From positions 29,387 through 93,386 of the forward strand of contig CAJUFH010000003.1 of the NCBI GenBank assembly GCA_910585755.1: 64,000 nucleotides of DNA, written 5' to 3'. The notes beneath the pieces are model-generated. The model was given only the letters and a program-made list of their open reading frames with translations. It ran no database searches and was not told the origin of the DNA. Made by a program: the position numbers and the translations under genes. Origin of the DNA: an uncultured Muribaculaceae bacterium (GTDB lineage Bacteria > Bacteroidota > Bacteroidia > Bacteroidales > Muribaculaceae). Below, in pieces: positions 1 to 7,962 of the stretch; position 1 is the first letter of the stretch, and every line of letters begins with the position of its first letter.

Positions 1-1497
1 CTGTCGGCGTGGCTCTCCGGGGCCATCGGCCTGGAGCCGGTGCTCGGAGCCTTCTTCGCCGGGCTGGTGCTCAACCGCTATATCCCCTCCAACTCCGCGC
101 TTATGAGCTCGATAGAGTTCGTCGGCAACGCCCTGTTCATCCCCTACTTCCTGATCGGGGTCGGGATGATGATCAACGTCGGGGTAATCGTCAAGGGGAA
201 CACCCTCTGGGTCGCCACGATAATGCTGGCGGTCGCCCTGGCGAGCAAATGGCTCGCCGCCTGGGGGGCGCAGAAGCTCTACGGGATGGCCGGGGCAGAC
301 CGGCGTATGATGTTCGGCCTGACGACGGCCCACACCGCCGTGGCCCTCGCCGTGGTCACAATCGGTTACAACATGATCCTCCCCGACGGCTCGCGGATGA
401 TGGACGAGACAATCCTTAACGGGACGGTGCTCGTAATCCTCGTCACCTGCGCGATCGCGCCCGTGGTAACCTCCGAAGCCGCCGCGAAGATAAAGGTGCG
501 CATCCTCAACGCGATGGGCCCCGAGTCAGCCCAGGAGAAAGCCGCCGAAACCCGCCAGTACCGCACCCTCGTCGGGGTCGCCAACCCGATTACCGCCGCG
601 TCGCTCGTAGAGCTGGCGATGCTCTCCAGGGTCAGCCGCGAGGGGCGCTATCCCGACCTGATGTACGCCCTCCATGTCCGCAACGACACGACCCCCGCCT
701 CCCGCGCCATGGGGCGCAACGCCCTGCGGCTGGCCCAGGAGGCCGCCGCGGCCGCCGGAGCAACGCTCGACACCATCGAGCGCTACGACCTCAACACCGT
801 CACGGGGCTCCTCAACACCGTCGAGGAGCGGGGCATAAACGAAATCGTCCTCGGGATGCACCGCAAGGGGACAGTCATCGACACCTTCCTCGGCTCGAAA
901 ATCGAACAGCTTCTGCGCCAGACCAACCGAATGGTGCTCGTATCGCGCTGCTACATACCCCTCAACACCCTGACGCGCATCGCCGTCTTCGTCCCCGCCA
1001 AGGCGGAATACGAGACCGGCTTCTCGCGCTGGGTAGAGACCCTCTGCGCCCTCGCCCGCGAAGTCGGGTGCCGCATAATCTTCTGTTGCGACAGACAGCA
1101 GCAGCGCCTCATCCGGGGCGTCATCGCAGCCGCCGGAATGGGCGTGCGCCACGAATACCGCCTCCTCGAAGGGCTTGACGACTTCATCCTCCTGGCGGGC
1201 CGGGTGCTCGACGACGACCTGATGGTAGTCATCGGCGCGAGGGCCAACTCCGTCAGCCATTCGGCCGACATGGCGGAAATCCCGATGATTCTCCAGCAGC
1301 ATTGCGAGCGCAACAACCTCCTGGTGGTCTATCCCGAGCAGTTCGGCGACGCGCCCGTTCTGCCGACGTTCACCGACCCCCTGCAGGCCGACCTCGACGC
1401 TCCAGTCAGCGGACTGTGGCACTCGCTGCGCTCCCGCTCGCGCGTCGCCTGGCGCGCAGTACGGCGCCGGCTCAACAAACGAAAGACAAACATCTAA
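1..1497 (+). CDS. Cation:proton antiporter (CPA2 type) with cytoplasmic USP-like tail, 5'-truncated
   Basis: The reading frame is open from base 1, so the start lies outside the window. About the first 150 residues are hydrophobic membrane helices of the monovalent cation:proton antiporter-2 fold, with an NRYIPSNSALM stretch and the following YFLIGVGMMINV helix typical of Bacteroidota members. The remaining about 340 residues are soluble and look like two universal-stress-protein-like domains; a pattern such as EIVLGMHRKG fits a nucleotide-binding loop of that fold. By family the protein exchanges Na+ or K+ for protons across the inner membrane, with the tail presumably sensing a nucleotide. 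Ion specificity cannot be read from this fragment. The stop lies in a 12-13 bp tandem duplication (aacatctaaggc twice) just before the next gene. Confidence 0.85.
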   Translation: MSAWLSGAIGLEPVLGAFFAGLVLNRYIPSNSALMSSIEFVGNALFIPYFLIGVGMMINVGVIVKGNTLWVATIMLAVALASKWLAAWGAQKLYGMAGADRRMMFGLTTAHTAVALAVVTIGYNMILPDGSRMMDETILNGTVLVILVTCAIAPVVTSEAAAKIKVRILNAMGPESAQEKAAETRQYRTLVGVANPITAASLVELAMLSRVSREGRYPDLMYALHVRNDTTPASRAMGRNALRLAQEAAAAAGATLDTIERYDLNTVTGLLNTVEERGINEIVLGMHRKGTVIDTFLGSKIEQLLRQTNRMVLVSRCYIPLNTLTRIAVFVPAKAEYETGFSRWVETLCALAREVGCRIIFCCDRQQQRLIRGVIAAAGMGVRHEYRLLEGLDDFILLAGRVLDDDLMVVIGARANSVSHSADMAEIPMILQQHCERNNLLVVYPEQFGDAPVLPTFTDPLQADLDAPVSGLWHSLRSRSRVAWRAVRRRLNKRKTNI

Positions 1498-1523
1498 GGC
1501 TAACATCTAAGGCAAAACGATAT

Positions 1524-2987
1524 ATGAAACAAGGTTTCGACAACGAGAAATACCTCCGCATTCAGTCGGAGCATATCAAGGAGCGTATCGCGCAGTTCGG
1601 CAACAAGCTCTACCTCGAACTCGGTGGCAAGCTCTTCGACGACCACCACGCCTCGCGCGTCCTCCCCGGCTTCCAGCCCGACAGCAAGCTGCGCATGCTC
1701 CAGCAGCTCAGCGACAAAGCCGAAATCGTAATCGTTATCTCGGCCCGCGACATAGAGAAGAACAAGGTGCGCTCCGACCTGGGCATCACGTACGACATGG
1801 ACGTGCTGCGCCTCCGCAACGAGTTCCGCAACCGCGGCTTCCTGGTAAGCTCCGTCGTCGTCACCCACTACAACGGCCAGAGCAGCGCCGACGCTTTCCG
1901 CGCCCGCCTCGACCGAATGGGAATCCGCACCTACTGCCACTACACCATCGAGGGGTACCCCAACAACGTAGCCCTGATTGACTCCGACGAGGGGTTCGGC
2001 CGCAACGACTATATCGAGACAACCCGCCCGCTGGTAATCGTTACCGCCCCCGGCCCCGGCAGCGGCAAGATGGCCGTCTGCCTCAGCCAGCTCTACAACG
2101 AGAACAAGCGCGGCGTGGAGGCCGGATACGCCAAATTCGAGACCTTCCCCGTATGGAGCCTCCCGCTAAAACACCCCGTAAACATCGCCTACGAGGCCGC
2201 TACCGCAGACCTCAACGACGTCAACATGATCGACCCCTTCCACCTCGAAGCCTACGGAAAGACCGCCATCAACTACAACCGCGACATAGAGATTTTCCCG
2301 GTCCTCGACGCGCTTTTCGAGGGGATATACGGCAGCAACCCCTACAAGTCGCCTACCGACATGGGGGTCAACATGGTAGGGTTCTGCATCAGCGACGACG
2401 AAGTATGCCGCGAGGCGTCGCGCCAGGAAATCATCCGCCGCTACTTCACCGCCCTGAACCGCATGGCGCAGGGTGACGGCAACGAGGCAGAGGTCAACAA
2501 AATTGCCCTCCTCTTCCGCCAGGCGGAAATCACCCCAGAATACCGCAAGGCGATTCCGGCCGCACGCCGGCGCGCCGAACGCGACGGAGTCCCCTGCTCG
2601 GCAATCGAGCTGCCCGACGGCACGATTATCACCGCCGGCACCTCGCAGCTTCTCGGCCCGAGCGCCGCCCTGATTCTCAACGCCGTAAAGCATCTCGCCG
2701 GAATCGACCACTCCGTAAAGCTCATCCCCCAGGCACTCATCGAGCCGATCCAGCACACGAAGCTCACCTACCTCCGGGGCCACAACCCGCGCCTCCATAC
2801 CGACGAGGTACTCGTGGCCCTCTCCGTGCTCTCACCCCGCGACGAACTCTGCCGCCGCGCCCTGGAGAAGCTCCCCGAACTCAACGGGTGCCAGGCCCAC
2901 TGCACCGTCATGCTCGGCGAAGTCGACCACAAAATCTTCCGCAAGCTCGGCGTCGGCCTCACCTGCGACCCCGCCAAAAAACGCTGA
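1524..2987 (+). CDS. DUF1846 domain-containing protein
   Basis: This 487-residue protein begins MKQGFDNEKYLRIQSEHIKE and runs through GKLFDDHHASRVLPGF and the APGPGSGKMAVCLSQLYNEN stretch that are hallmarks of the DUF1846 family (usual length about 500). The GPGSGK segment resembles a phosphate-binding loop, but the family has no settled biochemical role that I can state. I chose the ATG at 1524 because the family starts there; the frame is open further upstream only because it runs through the antiporter gene in another frame. It starts 26 bp after the antiporter stop, so the two may be cotranscribed. No signal peptide or membrane helix is seen, so it is probably cytoplasmic. Confidence 0.88.
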   Translation: MKQGFDNEKYLRIQSEHIKERIAQFGNKLYLELGGKLFDDHHASRVLPGFQPDSKLRMLQQLSDKAEIVIVISARDIEKNKVRSDLGITYDMDVLRLRNEFRNRGFLVSSVVVTHYNGQSSADAFRARLDRMGIRTYCHYTIEGYPNNVALIDSDEGFGRNDYIETTRPLVIVTAPGPGSGKMAVCLSQLYNENKRGVEAGYAKFETFPVWSLPLKHPVNIAYEAATADLNDVNMIDPFHLEAYGKTAINYNRDIEIFPVLDALFEGIYGSNPYKSPTDMGVNMVGFCISDDEVCREASRQEIIRRYFTALNRMAQGDGNEAEVNKIALLFRQAEITPEYRKAIPAARRRAERDGVPCSAIELPDGTIITAGTSQLLGPSAALILNAVKHLAGIDHSVKLIPQALIEPIQHTKLTYLRGHNPRLHTDEVLVALSVLSPRDELCRRALEKLPELNGCQAHCTVMLGEVDHKIFRKLGVGLTCDPAKKR

Positions 2988-2997
2988 CCGACCACCT

Positions 2998-3068
2998 GTA
3001 GGGACGCGGCGTGCCGCGTATAACTCGCAATATTAACCATAAACGCCCCATACGCGGCACGCAGAGCC
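2998..3068. repeat. REP-like hairpin pair upstream of the transposase, right copy degraded
   Basis: GTAG at 2998 is followed by a GC-rich hairpin (ACGCGGC-GT-GCCGCGT). About 30 bases later an inverted copy starts with TACGCGGCACGC but loses identity afterwards. The same unit occurs intact at 3706-3784, so the two flank the transposase gene. A 5' GTAG next to a short GC-rich hairpin is the known signature of REPs mobilised by REP-associated tyrosine transposases. Confidence 0.8.
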
Positions 3069-3070
3069 TT

Positions 3071-3628
3071 ATGCCCCAATACAGAAAATCGCCTCGTGCC
3101 GCCTGGATTGCTTATAATGAGGGAAGCTATTTCGTGACAGTCTGTACCAAGGATATGGTAAATTATTTCGGGAGTATACGCGACGGGCAAATGTTCCTCT
3201 CGGAAATCGGAAGAATACTTACAGACGAACTTTCTGCACCACAGGAGCACCACAGACATATACGTGTGCCCTTATTCGTCGTCATGCCCAATCATTTCCA
3301 CGGCATTATCGAGGTTTCAACACCCGAAAAAGAAACGAATCTTCCAGGCACACGCACCGAACGTTGCGTCGCCGGGTTCGTGGCAGCCGCATACTGTATA
3401 CCGCCCCCTCAGCGGAATCTGCCCTTATTGTCAGCTTATATAGGCTCTCTGAAGTCCTATGTCACAAGGATGGCACGACAGGAAAAACCGGACTTCGGAT
3501 GGCAAACCCGCTACCATGACCATCTGATTCGTAGCGAACGCGATTTGAAACTTATTGCTGAATACATAGAGAACAACGTCGCACGATGGAGCGACGATTG
3601 TTTTCATAACCCAAAATTTCCGGATTGA
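3071..3628 (+). CDS. REP-associated tyrosine transposase (RAYT, IS200-like Y1 family)
   Basis: This 185-residue protein has the family landmarks: YFVTVCTKDMVNYFG near the N-terminus, the metal-binding HUH-type motif in VVMPNHFHGIIEV, and the C-terminal block GWQTRYHDHLIRSERDL followed by YIENNVARW. RAYTs nick and move single-stranded REP hairpins; the catalytic tyrosine lies in the C-terminal block, but I do not assign which one. The ATG at 3071 follows the degraded REP copy; a GTG at 3011 inside the REP is open but less likely. Matching REP hairpins lie on both sides, which is the usual arrangement. Its codon use is less GC-biased than its neighbours, consistent with transfer. The frame looks complete. 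Confidence 0.9.
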   Translation: MPQYRKSPRAAWIAYNEGSYFVTVCTKDMVNYFGSIRDGQMFLSEIGRILTDELSAPQEHHRHIRVPLFVVMPNHFHGIIEVSTPEKETNLPGTRTERCVAGFVAAAYCIPPPQRNLPLLSAYIGSLKSYVTRMARQEKPDFGWQTRYHDHLIRSERDLKLIAEYIENNVARWSDDCFHNPKFPD

Positions 3629-3705
3629 TATTGCCACTCTGCATACTGATGCGGCGTACCACATCAAATTTTGGAATATCCATATTCCAAAGCGCGCTAT
3701 TACCT

Positions 3706-3784
3706 GTGTAGGGACGCGGCGTGCCGCGTAAAATATGAAATTCAGTAACGACAAAACCTTACGCGGCACGCCGCGTCCCTACAC
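3706..3784. repeat. Intact REP pair (26-bp perfect inverted arms)
   Basis: The left arm (3706-3731) and right arm (3759-3784) are perfect 26-base inverted complements separated by 27 AT-rich bases. Each arm also folds on itself (ACGCGGC-GT-GCCGCGT) and carries the GTAG tetranucleotide. This is a BIME-like unit. It lies between the transposase and the convergent DUF4834 gene and could also act as a bidirectional terminator. Confidence 0.85.
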
Positions 3785-3801
3785 AAAATCGGGTAAAGAT
3801 A

Positions 3802-4164
3802 TCATTTGATTTCCTCCCAGGTGACATCGACGGTCTGCTGCTCGACCTCGATGGTGGCGGAGGAAGTGGTGTCGGAGGGGGTGCCGGGCGCTGGGTCCTC
3901 GGGGGGGAGGTTGGTGAAGCGGACGTAGTCGCCGGCCGAGGGGTCGATTTTCTTCTTGCGGGGGCGCGGGGCGCTCCATCCCCCTTTCGAACGGCGCCCG
4001 CGGGGCTGTTCGTCATCGCCGGAGGGAGCGCCGGCGGCGGTGAAACCGTTGCGGCGGAGAAAATCCTCCATCGCTTTCTGAGGGTCGCGGTAAGCCTTGT
4101 AAACGCGCCAGGCCGGGCGCAATATGAAGTAAATAAGTATAAGGGCTACAATTATCCAGATCAT
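3802..4164 (-). CDS. DUF4834 family small membrane protein
   Basis: This 120-residue protein starts MIWIIVALILIYFILRPAWR, a single N-terminal membrane helix, followed by YKAYRDPQKAMEDFLRR and a basic then acidic low-complexity tail ending TVDVTWEEIK. The layout of helix, charged linker and a C-terminal VDVTWEE-like motif is that of DUF4834 proteins, which are restricted to Bacteroidota and have no known function. The ATG at 4164 is preferred because the open frame upstream overlaps pssA and is low complexity. It lies 31 bp downstream of pssA on the same strand and is probably the last gene of a psd-pssA-DUF4834 operon. Confidence 0.8.
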   Translation of the reverse strand: MIWIIVALILIYFILRPAWRVYKAYRDPQKAMEDFLRRNGFTAAGAPSGDDEQPRGRRSKGGWSAPRPRKKKIDPSAGDYVRFTNLPPEDPAPGTPSDTTSSATIEVEQQTVDVTWEEIK

Positions 4165-4195
4165 AGAGAGGGTGTTAGTTGGAGCCGCGATGGGG

Positions 4196-4915
4196 TCAGC
4201 GGTTAGGCGTGACGGCGGCCAGGAGGATGTAGAGGATGATGGCGGGGGCGAAGCCTGCCACTCCGAACCATATAACAAACGCCAGGCACCCGAGGATTAA
4301 CAGGTAGCGCGTAAGATTCGCCGCGAGGCTGAAATTCTTCAGCTTAAGCGAGAACATCCTCATCGGGGCCACCATCATCAGGGCCGCGGCCGCGATCAGG
4401 GCGCACCACAGCAGCTCCGCAAGCCATTGCGGACCGAAAGCCGCGAGTCCGGGATTTTCCGCGAGCCACGCGGTCGCGCCGATCCAGAAGATAGCCTCGG
4501 CGGGGATGGGGAGGCCGCGGAAAACTGTTGTCTGCGAATCGTCGATATTGAACTTCGCCAGGCGCAACTGCCCCATCACGGGTATCAGAATCGCGGCGTA
4601 GGGGAGCCAGGAGGATTCGCCGTAGGCCTGCAGGAGGTTGAAGAGGAGCATGGCGGGGGCCACTCCGAAACTTACCAGGTCGGAGAGGGAGTCGAGTTCC
4701 TTCCCCATCGCCGAATAGGCTTTCAGCAGCCGGGCCGACAGGCCGTCGCAGAAGTCGAACACGGCGGCAGCGCCGATGCAGATCCAGACCCACTGGTAGC
4801 CTTGCAGGGAGCCGAACCAGTCGAAGGGATGGAAGGCGAAGGTAATCGCCAGCACGCCGCTGATGAGGTTGCAGCAGGTGATGGTGTTGGGTATGGAGCG
4901 GGTGATTACGTTCAT
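4196..4915 (-). CDS. pssA: CDP-diacylglycerol--serine O-phosphatidyltransferase
   Basis: This 239-residue multi-helix membrane protein transfers phosphatidyl from CDP-diacylglycerol to serine, the committed step to phosphatidylethanolamine. The CDP-alcohol phosphatidyltransferase signature is visible around residues 52-75: DFCDGLSARLL, then GKELDSLSDLVSFG, which gives the D-G-x2-A-R-x8-G-x3-D-x3-D pattern with all metal-binding aspartates present. Several hydrophobic segments follow. Its ATG overlaps the psd stop by 4 bp, so translation is coupled to the next enzyme of the pathway. The length matches Bacteroidota PssA. Confidence 0.95.
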   Translation of the reverse strand: MNVITRSIPNTITCCNLISGVLAITFAFHPFDWFGSLQGYQWVWICIGAAAVFDFCDGLSARLLKAYSAMGKELDSLSDLVSFGVAPAMLLFNLLQAYGESSWLPYAAILIPVMGQLRLAKFNIDDSQTTVFRGLPIPAEAIFWIGATAWLAENPGLAAFGPQWLAELLWCALIAAAALMMVAPMRMFSLKLKNFSLAANLTRYLLILGCLAFVIWFGVAGFAPAIILYILLAAVTPNR

Positions 4916-5604
4916 TTTGTTTCAGAGGCTTCGGGGCGAAGCAGGCCGACCTGGGTAATGCCGCCCACGGTCGGGTCGCCGATTTTAACGAAAATCTCGG
5001 TCGAGAGGGGGAGGTAGAGGTCGATTCGGGAGCCGAGCTTGATGAAGCCCATATGGTCCTCGATCGAGGCCTCGACGCCGGGGTGGGCGTAGGTCACGAT
5101 GCGGCGGGCCATTGCCCCGGCAACCTGGCGCATGAGCACCAGTTGCCCTTCCGGCGTACGGATGACGACGGTCGAGCGCTCGTTCTCGGTGCTCGATTTG
5201 GGGAGGTAGGCGGCACGGCAGCGCCCGTTGTGGTGCTTGGAATATATCACCTCGCCGTCGACGGGGAACCAGTTGGCGTGGACGTTCAGCGGCGACATGA
5301 ACACAGAGAGCTGTATGCAGCGGCATTTGAGGTACTCCCCCTCGTAGGTCTCCTCCAGGGCTACCACCTTGCCGTCGGCGGCCGACACCACGGCGTTAAC
5401 CGGGTTGCCGGGGAAATGGCGGCGGGGGGAGCGGTAGAAGTTCACAACCAGAAGGAAGAGCACAACCGACACCAGGCTGACGGCAGCGGCAATCCACCGA
5501 AGGGGCTCCGGCAGCCACGCCCACAGGGGAATGTTGACGAGCAGCAGCCCGGCGGCAAGGACTGTCAGCACATGGGTGCCTTCGCGGTGTATCTTTACTC
5601 TCAT
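4912..5604 (-). CDS. psd: Phosphatidylserine decarboxylase proenzyme
   Basis: This 230-residue protein of the short prokaryotic Psd type decarboxylates phosphatidylserine to phosphatidylethanolamine. It has an N-terminal membrane anchor (two hydrophobic stretches within residues 13-55), a conserved VFMSPLNVHANWFP segment, and IKLGSRIDLYLPLS near the C-terminus. The Gly-Ser bond in LGS is where the family self-cleaves to form the pyruvoyl group. The mature enzyme acts at the inner membrane. It is the first gene of the psd-pssA operon. A candidate promoter lies about 120 bases upstream. Confidence 0.94.
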   Translation of the reverse strand: MRVKIHREGTHVLTVLAAGLLLVNIPLWAWLPEPLRWIAAAVSLVSVVLFLLVVNFYRSPRRHFPGNPVNAVVSAADGKVVALEETYEGEYLKCRCIQLSVFMSPLNVHANWFPVDGEVIYSKHHNGRCRAAYLPKSSTENERSTVVIRTPEGQLVLMRQVAGAMARRIVTYAHPGVEASIEDHMGFIKLGSRIDLYLPLSTEIFVKIGDPTVGGITQVGLLRPEASETK

Positions 5605-5730
5605 TTCAGTTCGTTATACTCGGTTTCTGAGGTTAGCGGTTATCAGGAAAGGGGCGGCAGCGCGGGGCTGTCTCCTCATATTTTGAAGCCGAAACGGGGG
5701 AAAACCGCCGCTGACTTCGCATCCAAAACA

Positions 5731-5762
5731 CAAAGGTAATAACAAATTTTCGATTTAACATA
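5731..5762 (-). promoter_or_regulatory. Candidate Bacteroidota promoter for psd-pssA
   Basis: On the minus strand TACCTTTG (forward 5731-5738) fits the -7 consensus TAnnTTTG. TATG (5759-5762), a 3-of-4 match to the TTTG -33 box, lies exactly 20 bases upstream. The predicted transcript would have a leader of about 120 bases before psd. Confidence 0.45.
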
Positions 5763-5894
5763 TTAACTCCTTGATTTTTCTGCTCCGCGCCCCTTTTTGC
5801 GCCTTTTCGCACCTGAAACCAATCCAAATGCGCAAGATAACAACGGCAGCCGCACATGCAGATTTATTACACATGGATATCATTATGCTAAAAT

Positions 5895-5913
5895 CGGGAA
5901 TCTATTTTTCCCG
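5895..5913 (-). terminator. Weak hairpin downstream of the RiPP-like operon
   Basis: CGGGAA (5895-5900) and TTCCCG (5908-5913) form a 6-bp stem with a 7-base loop. On the minus strand the stem is followed by ATTTTAG. It is 16 bases past the last gene of the leftward operon. The stem is short and the T-tract imperfect. Confidence 0.4.
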
Positions 5914-5928
5914 CTGCTCCATCTCTAA

Positions 5929-7962
5929 TCAAAGGCTGTCTATAAACACCTGGGTTCCGTCCACATAAAAAAACGGGAGTTCTTCTTTCCCTTCGGTCAG
6001 ATTTCTAAGCCAGTATAATGTGCTTGCCGGGACGTTATCAAACTCAATGTAATTGTACTGCGCTTGTTTTGAAGAATGGCGAATCCATGCACCATCCCGA
6101 TAATAATATAGCTCATACACATCGCCTTCTACTATTCCGTTGTTTGAGTTCTGAGGCAGCAACTGAACCCCTGTCACCACCACTGACGAGCCAAAATCCA
6201 CACCGATCCACGGAGATTCGCTGAACGTCATGGAATCGCCGTCATATGACAATCTTGAAGTAGCGTCGCAGAACAATGGCGTGCCTTTTACCTCATAAAA
6301 CTCGGGCGCGTTTCTTACCGAGTCAGACAAAGAAAGAATTGGCAGCGGGAGAGCTGGCGTGCCTGATTTTCCCAAGTTAGAAAGCCACTGATGCTCTGCC
6401 ACATACAAAGGTGTTTGATCCTTACTGATAATGCGATAAAACCTGTAAGGCTTTAGATTGCGGAATGTAAACCGCTGCATATATGGAGAAAGTCCATCAC
6501 AAAATGTGAATAAAGTATCTCCCCTTTCAGATAAGGAATTAGACGCAACAATTATGGCTTCCTTAAAGTCTTTAAGATATTTTTTTATATGGTCCTTCAC
6601 CGGATACTTTCTCGTCAATGTCAATTTTACCGAGTCATAACCCGATGATTTTTTTATGGGGTATTCAACTTTATAAGATTTCTTACCTCCACAGCTAACT
6701 CGTCTTATAATTAGTGGCCTCAAGCAAGGAATGTATTTGCCGCTGTCGCGGTCGAAAAACGTTGGGAAAAACAAATGATTTATCGGAACCTTACAAAACA
6801 CATATGACTTTGATTTTGCATCATACAGGCCACACGCCACCGGATTGACACAATTCGATTTGCTTTTATTGAAAACCGACAAAAAAATTGCCTCCTGATT
6901 CTCAATAATCCGGTTCACTGGGATGCGCAAAGTGACTGTTTCCAAATAGCTGTCCGTCACATCTTTAATCGTTGGGGAATTTAGGACATGGGGGATAGAC
7001 TCTTTATCTCTCAATTTAAAATAAGGCGCATCATGGTTCACGCCAAAGCACATTTGGTATATCTTAGGCGCATGCTTTATTCTCTCAGTATCTTGTGTAA
7101 TATCAATAAATGGAGGCGAGAACGGGATATGGCGGCAGCTATCGCCATATGTTACGCACCACGTATGCCCTAAGTCACTATTATTCCATTGCGGAGTAAA
7201 GTTTATACTTACAGGTATGCCCAATGCTCTTAAAATATCACCTGTGTATGCGCTTAGAATATTGCAATCATATTTCTTTATCGGCATAAATGGAGTATAT
7301 ATACCCCAGTTCTGGTGGTCAGAAGCCTTGTGTAACAGCCGTATAAATCTCGCCCTGAACCGAAAACCATACAGAATGTCCTTCACGTCCTTTGTCTCCC
7401 CGTTACCTATGATTGGCTCATAAAAGACTTGCGACAGCTCCTTTTTCCCCATATACACAGGCTCCTGGATACTTCTATAAGGTAATATGTATTCCAAGAA
7501 CTCCTCCCAACTTAGATTCCTACAATAGGGCGAAGTTCGCCATATGCCAAAAGAATACTCGATATTATCCCTTATGAACTTTGGGGAGAGTACTGCGATA
7601 TCCGAACCGACATTTTTGACAACGATTGGAGGCGGCAACTTTCCGACACGAGCAGCAGCATTATGCTTGTCGGTCTCATTTATCGTGTCGATGCGCTGTC
7701 TCAGATATACCGACATATACTCTTCCCAATCTTTCGACTGTTCTATCACAGAGTCACTAATGTGGTACAGCATATTGGCAATCAAGAAAGAGGCTGCCTT
7801 ATATTTCAAAGTATCTGACTGCCTGTATGACTCAAGAAGTTCGATATACCCACTTGCATTACCGCCACTTTCTGCAATCGCTTTTTCTACGTCAACATCA
7901 TAGCGTTGACAAGAAAGAACGGGAAGCACACATAATAATATCAATAGCGTTCTACAATTCAT
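5929..7962 (-). CDS. Transglutaminase-like lipoprotein with C-terminal discoidin-like domain
   Basis: This 677-residue protein starts MNCRTLLILLCVLPVLSCQR, a lipoprotein signal with lipobox VLSC (lipidated Cys18), so it is probably membrane-anchored and surface or periplasmic. Residues about 225-280 hold a transglutaminase-like core: KKYDCNILSAY (Cys233), then LRALGIPVSI, GHTWCVTYGD (His266) and Asp274, which would complete a Cys-His-Asp triad. The C-terminal about 140 residues (SPWIGVDFGSSVVVTGVQLLP) resemble a galactose-binding/discoidin fold. It is the last gene of the RiPP-like operon, and its ATG lies 11 bp inside the preceding gene. A role in crosslinking or proteolysis of a peptide or glycan at the surface is inference. 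Codon use is AT-rich like the whole operon. Confidence 0.72.
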   Translation of the reverse strand: MNCRTLLILLCVLPVLSCQRYDVDVEKAIAESGGNASGYIELLESYRQSDTLKYKAASFLIANMLYHISDSVIEQSKDWEEYMSVYLRQRIDTINETDKHNAAARVGKLPPPIVVKNVGSDIAVLSPKFIRDNIEYSFGIWRTSPYCRNLSWEEFLEYILPYRSIQEPVYMGKKELSQVFYEPIIGNGETKDVKDILYGFRFRARFIRLLHKASDHQNWGIYTPFMPIKKYDCNILSAYTGDILRALGIPVSINFTPQWNNSDLGHTWCVTYGDSCRHIPFSPPFIDITQDTERIKHAPKIYQMCFGVNHDAPYFKLRDKESIPHVLNSPTIKDVTDSYLETVTLRIPVNRIIENQEAIFLSVFNKSKSNCVNPVACGLYDAKSKSYVFCKVPINHLFFPTFFDRDSGKYIPCLRPLIIRRVSCGGKKSYKVEYPIKKSSGYDSVKLTLTRKYPVKDHIKKYLKDFKEAIIVASNSLSERGDTLFTFCDGLSPYMQRFTFRNLKPYRFYRIISKDQTPLYVAEHQWLSNLGKSGTPALPLPILSLSDSVRNAPEFYEVKGTPLFCDATSRLSYDGDSMTFSESPWIGVDFGSSVVVTGVQLLPQNSNNGIVEGDVYELYYYRDGAWIRHSSKQAQYNYIEFDNVPASTLYWLRNLTEGKEELPFFYVDGTQVFIDSL

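Larger units (their letters stand above)
5605..5928. other. Intergenic region between psd and the AT-rich operon
   Basis: About 324 bases without a credible gene; a small open frame at 5633-5857 lacks family features. It contains a psd promoter candidate at 5731-5762 and a weak terminator hairpin for the leftward operon at 5895-5913. Base composition drops from GC-rich to AT-rich at roughly 5.7 kb, which marks the left edge of the accessory block. Confidence 0.5.

Noticed and set aside
1302..1523. Longer N-terminus for the DUF1846 gene
   Set aside because: The extension crosses the antiporter gene in another frame; family members start at the ATG at 1524.
5633..5857. 74-codon minus-strand open frame between psd and the AT-rich operon
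   Set aside because: No signal, motif or promoter; it overlaps the psd promoter.
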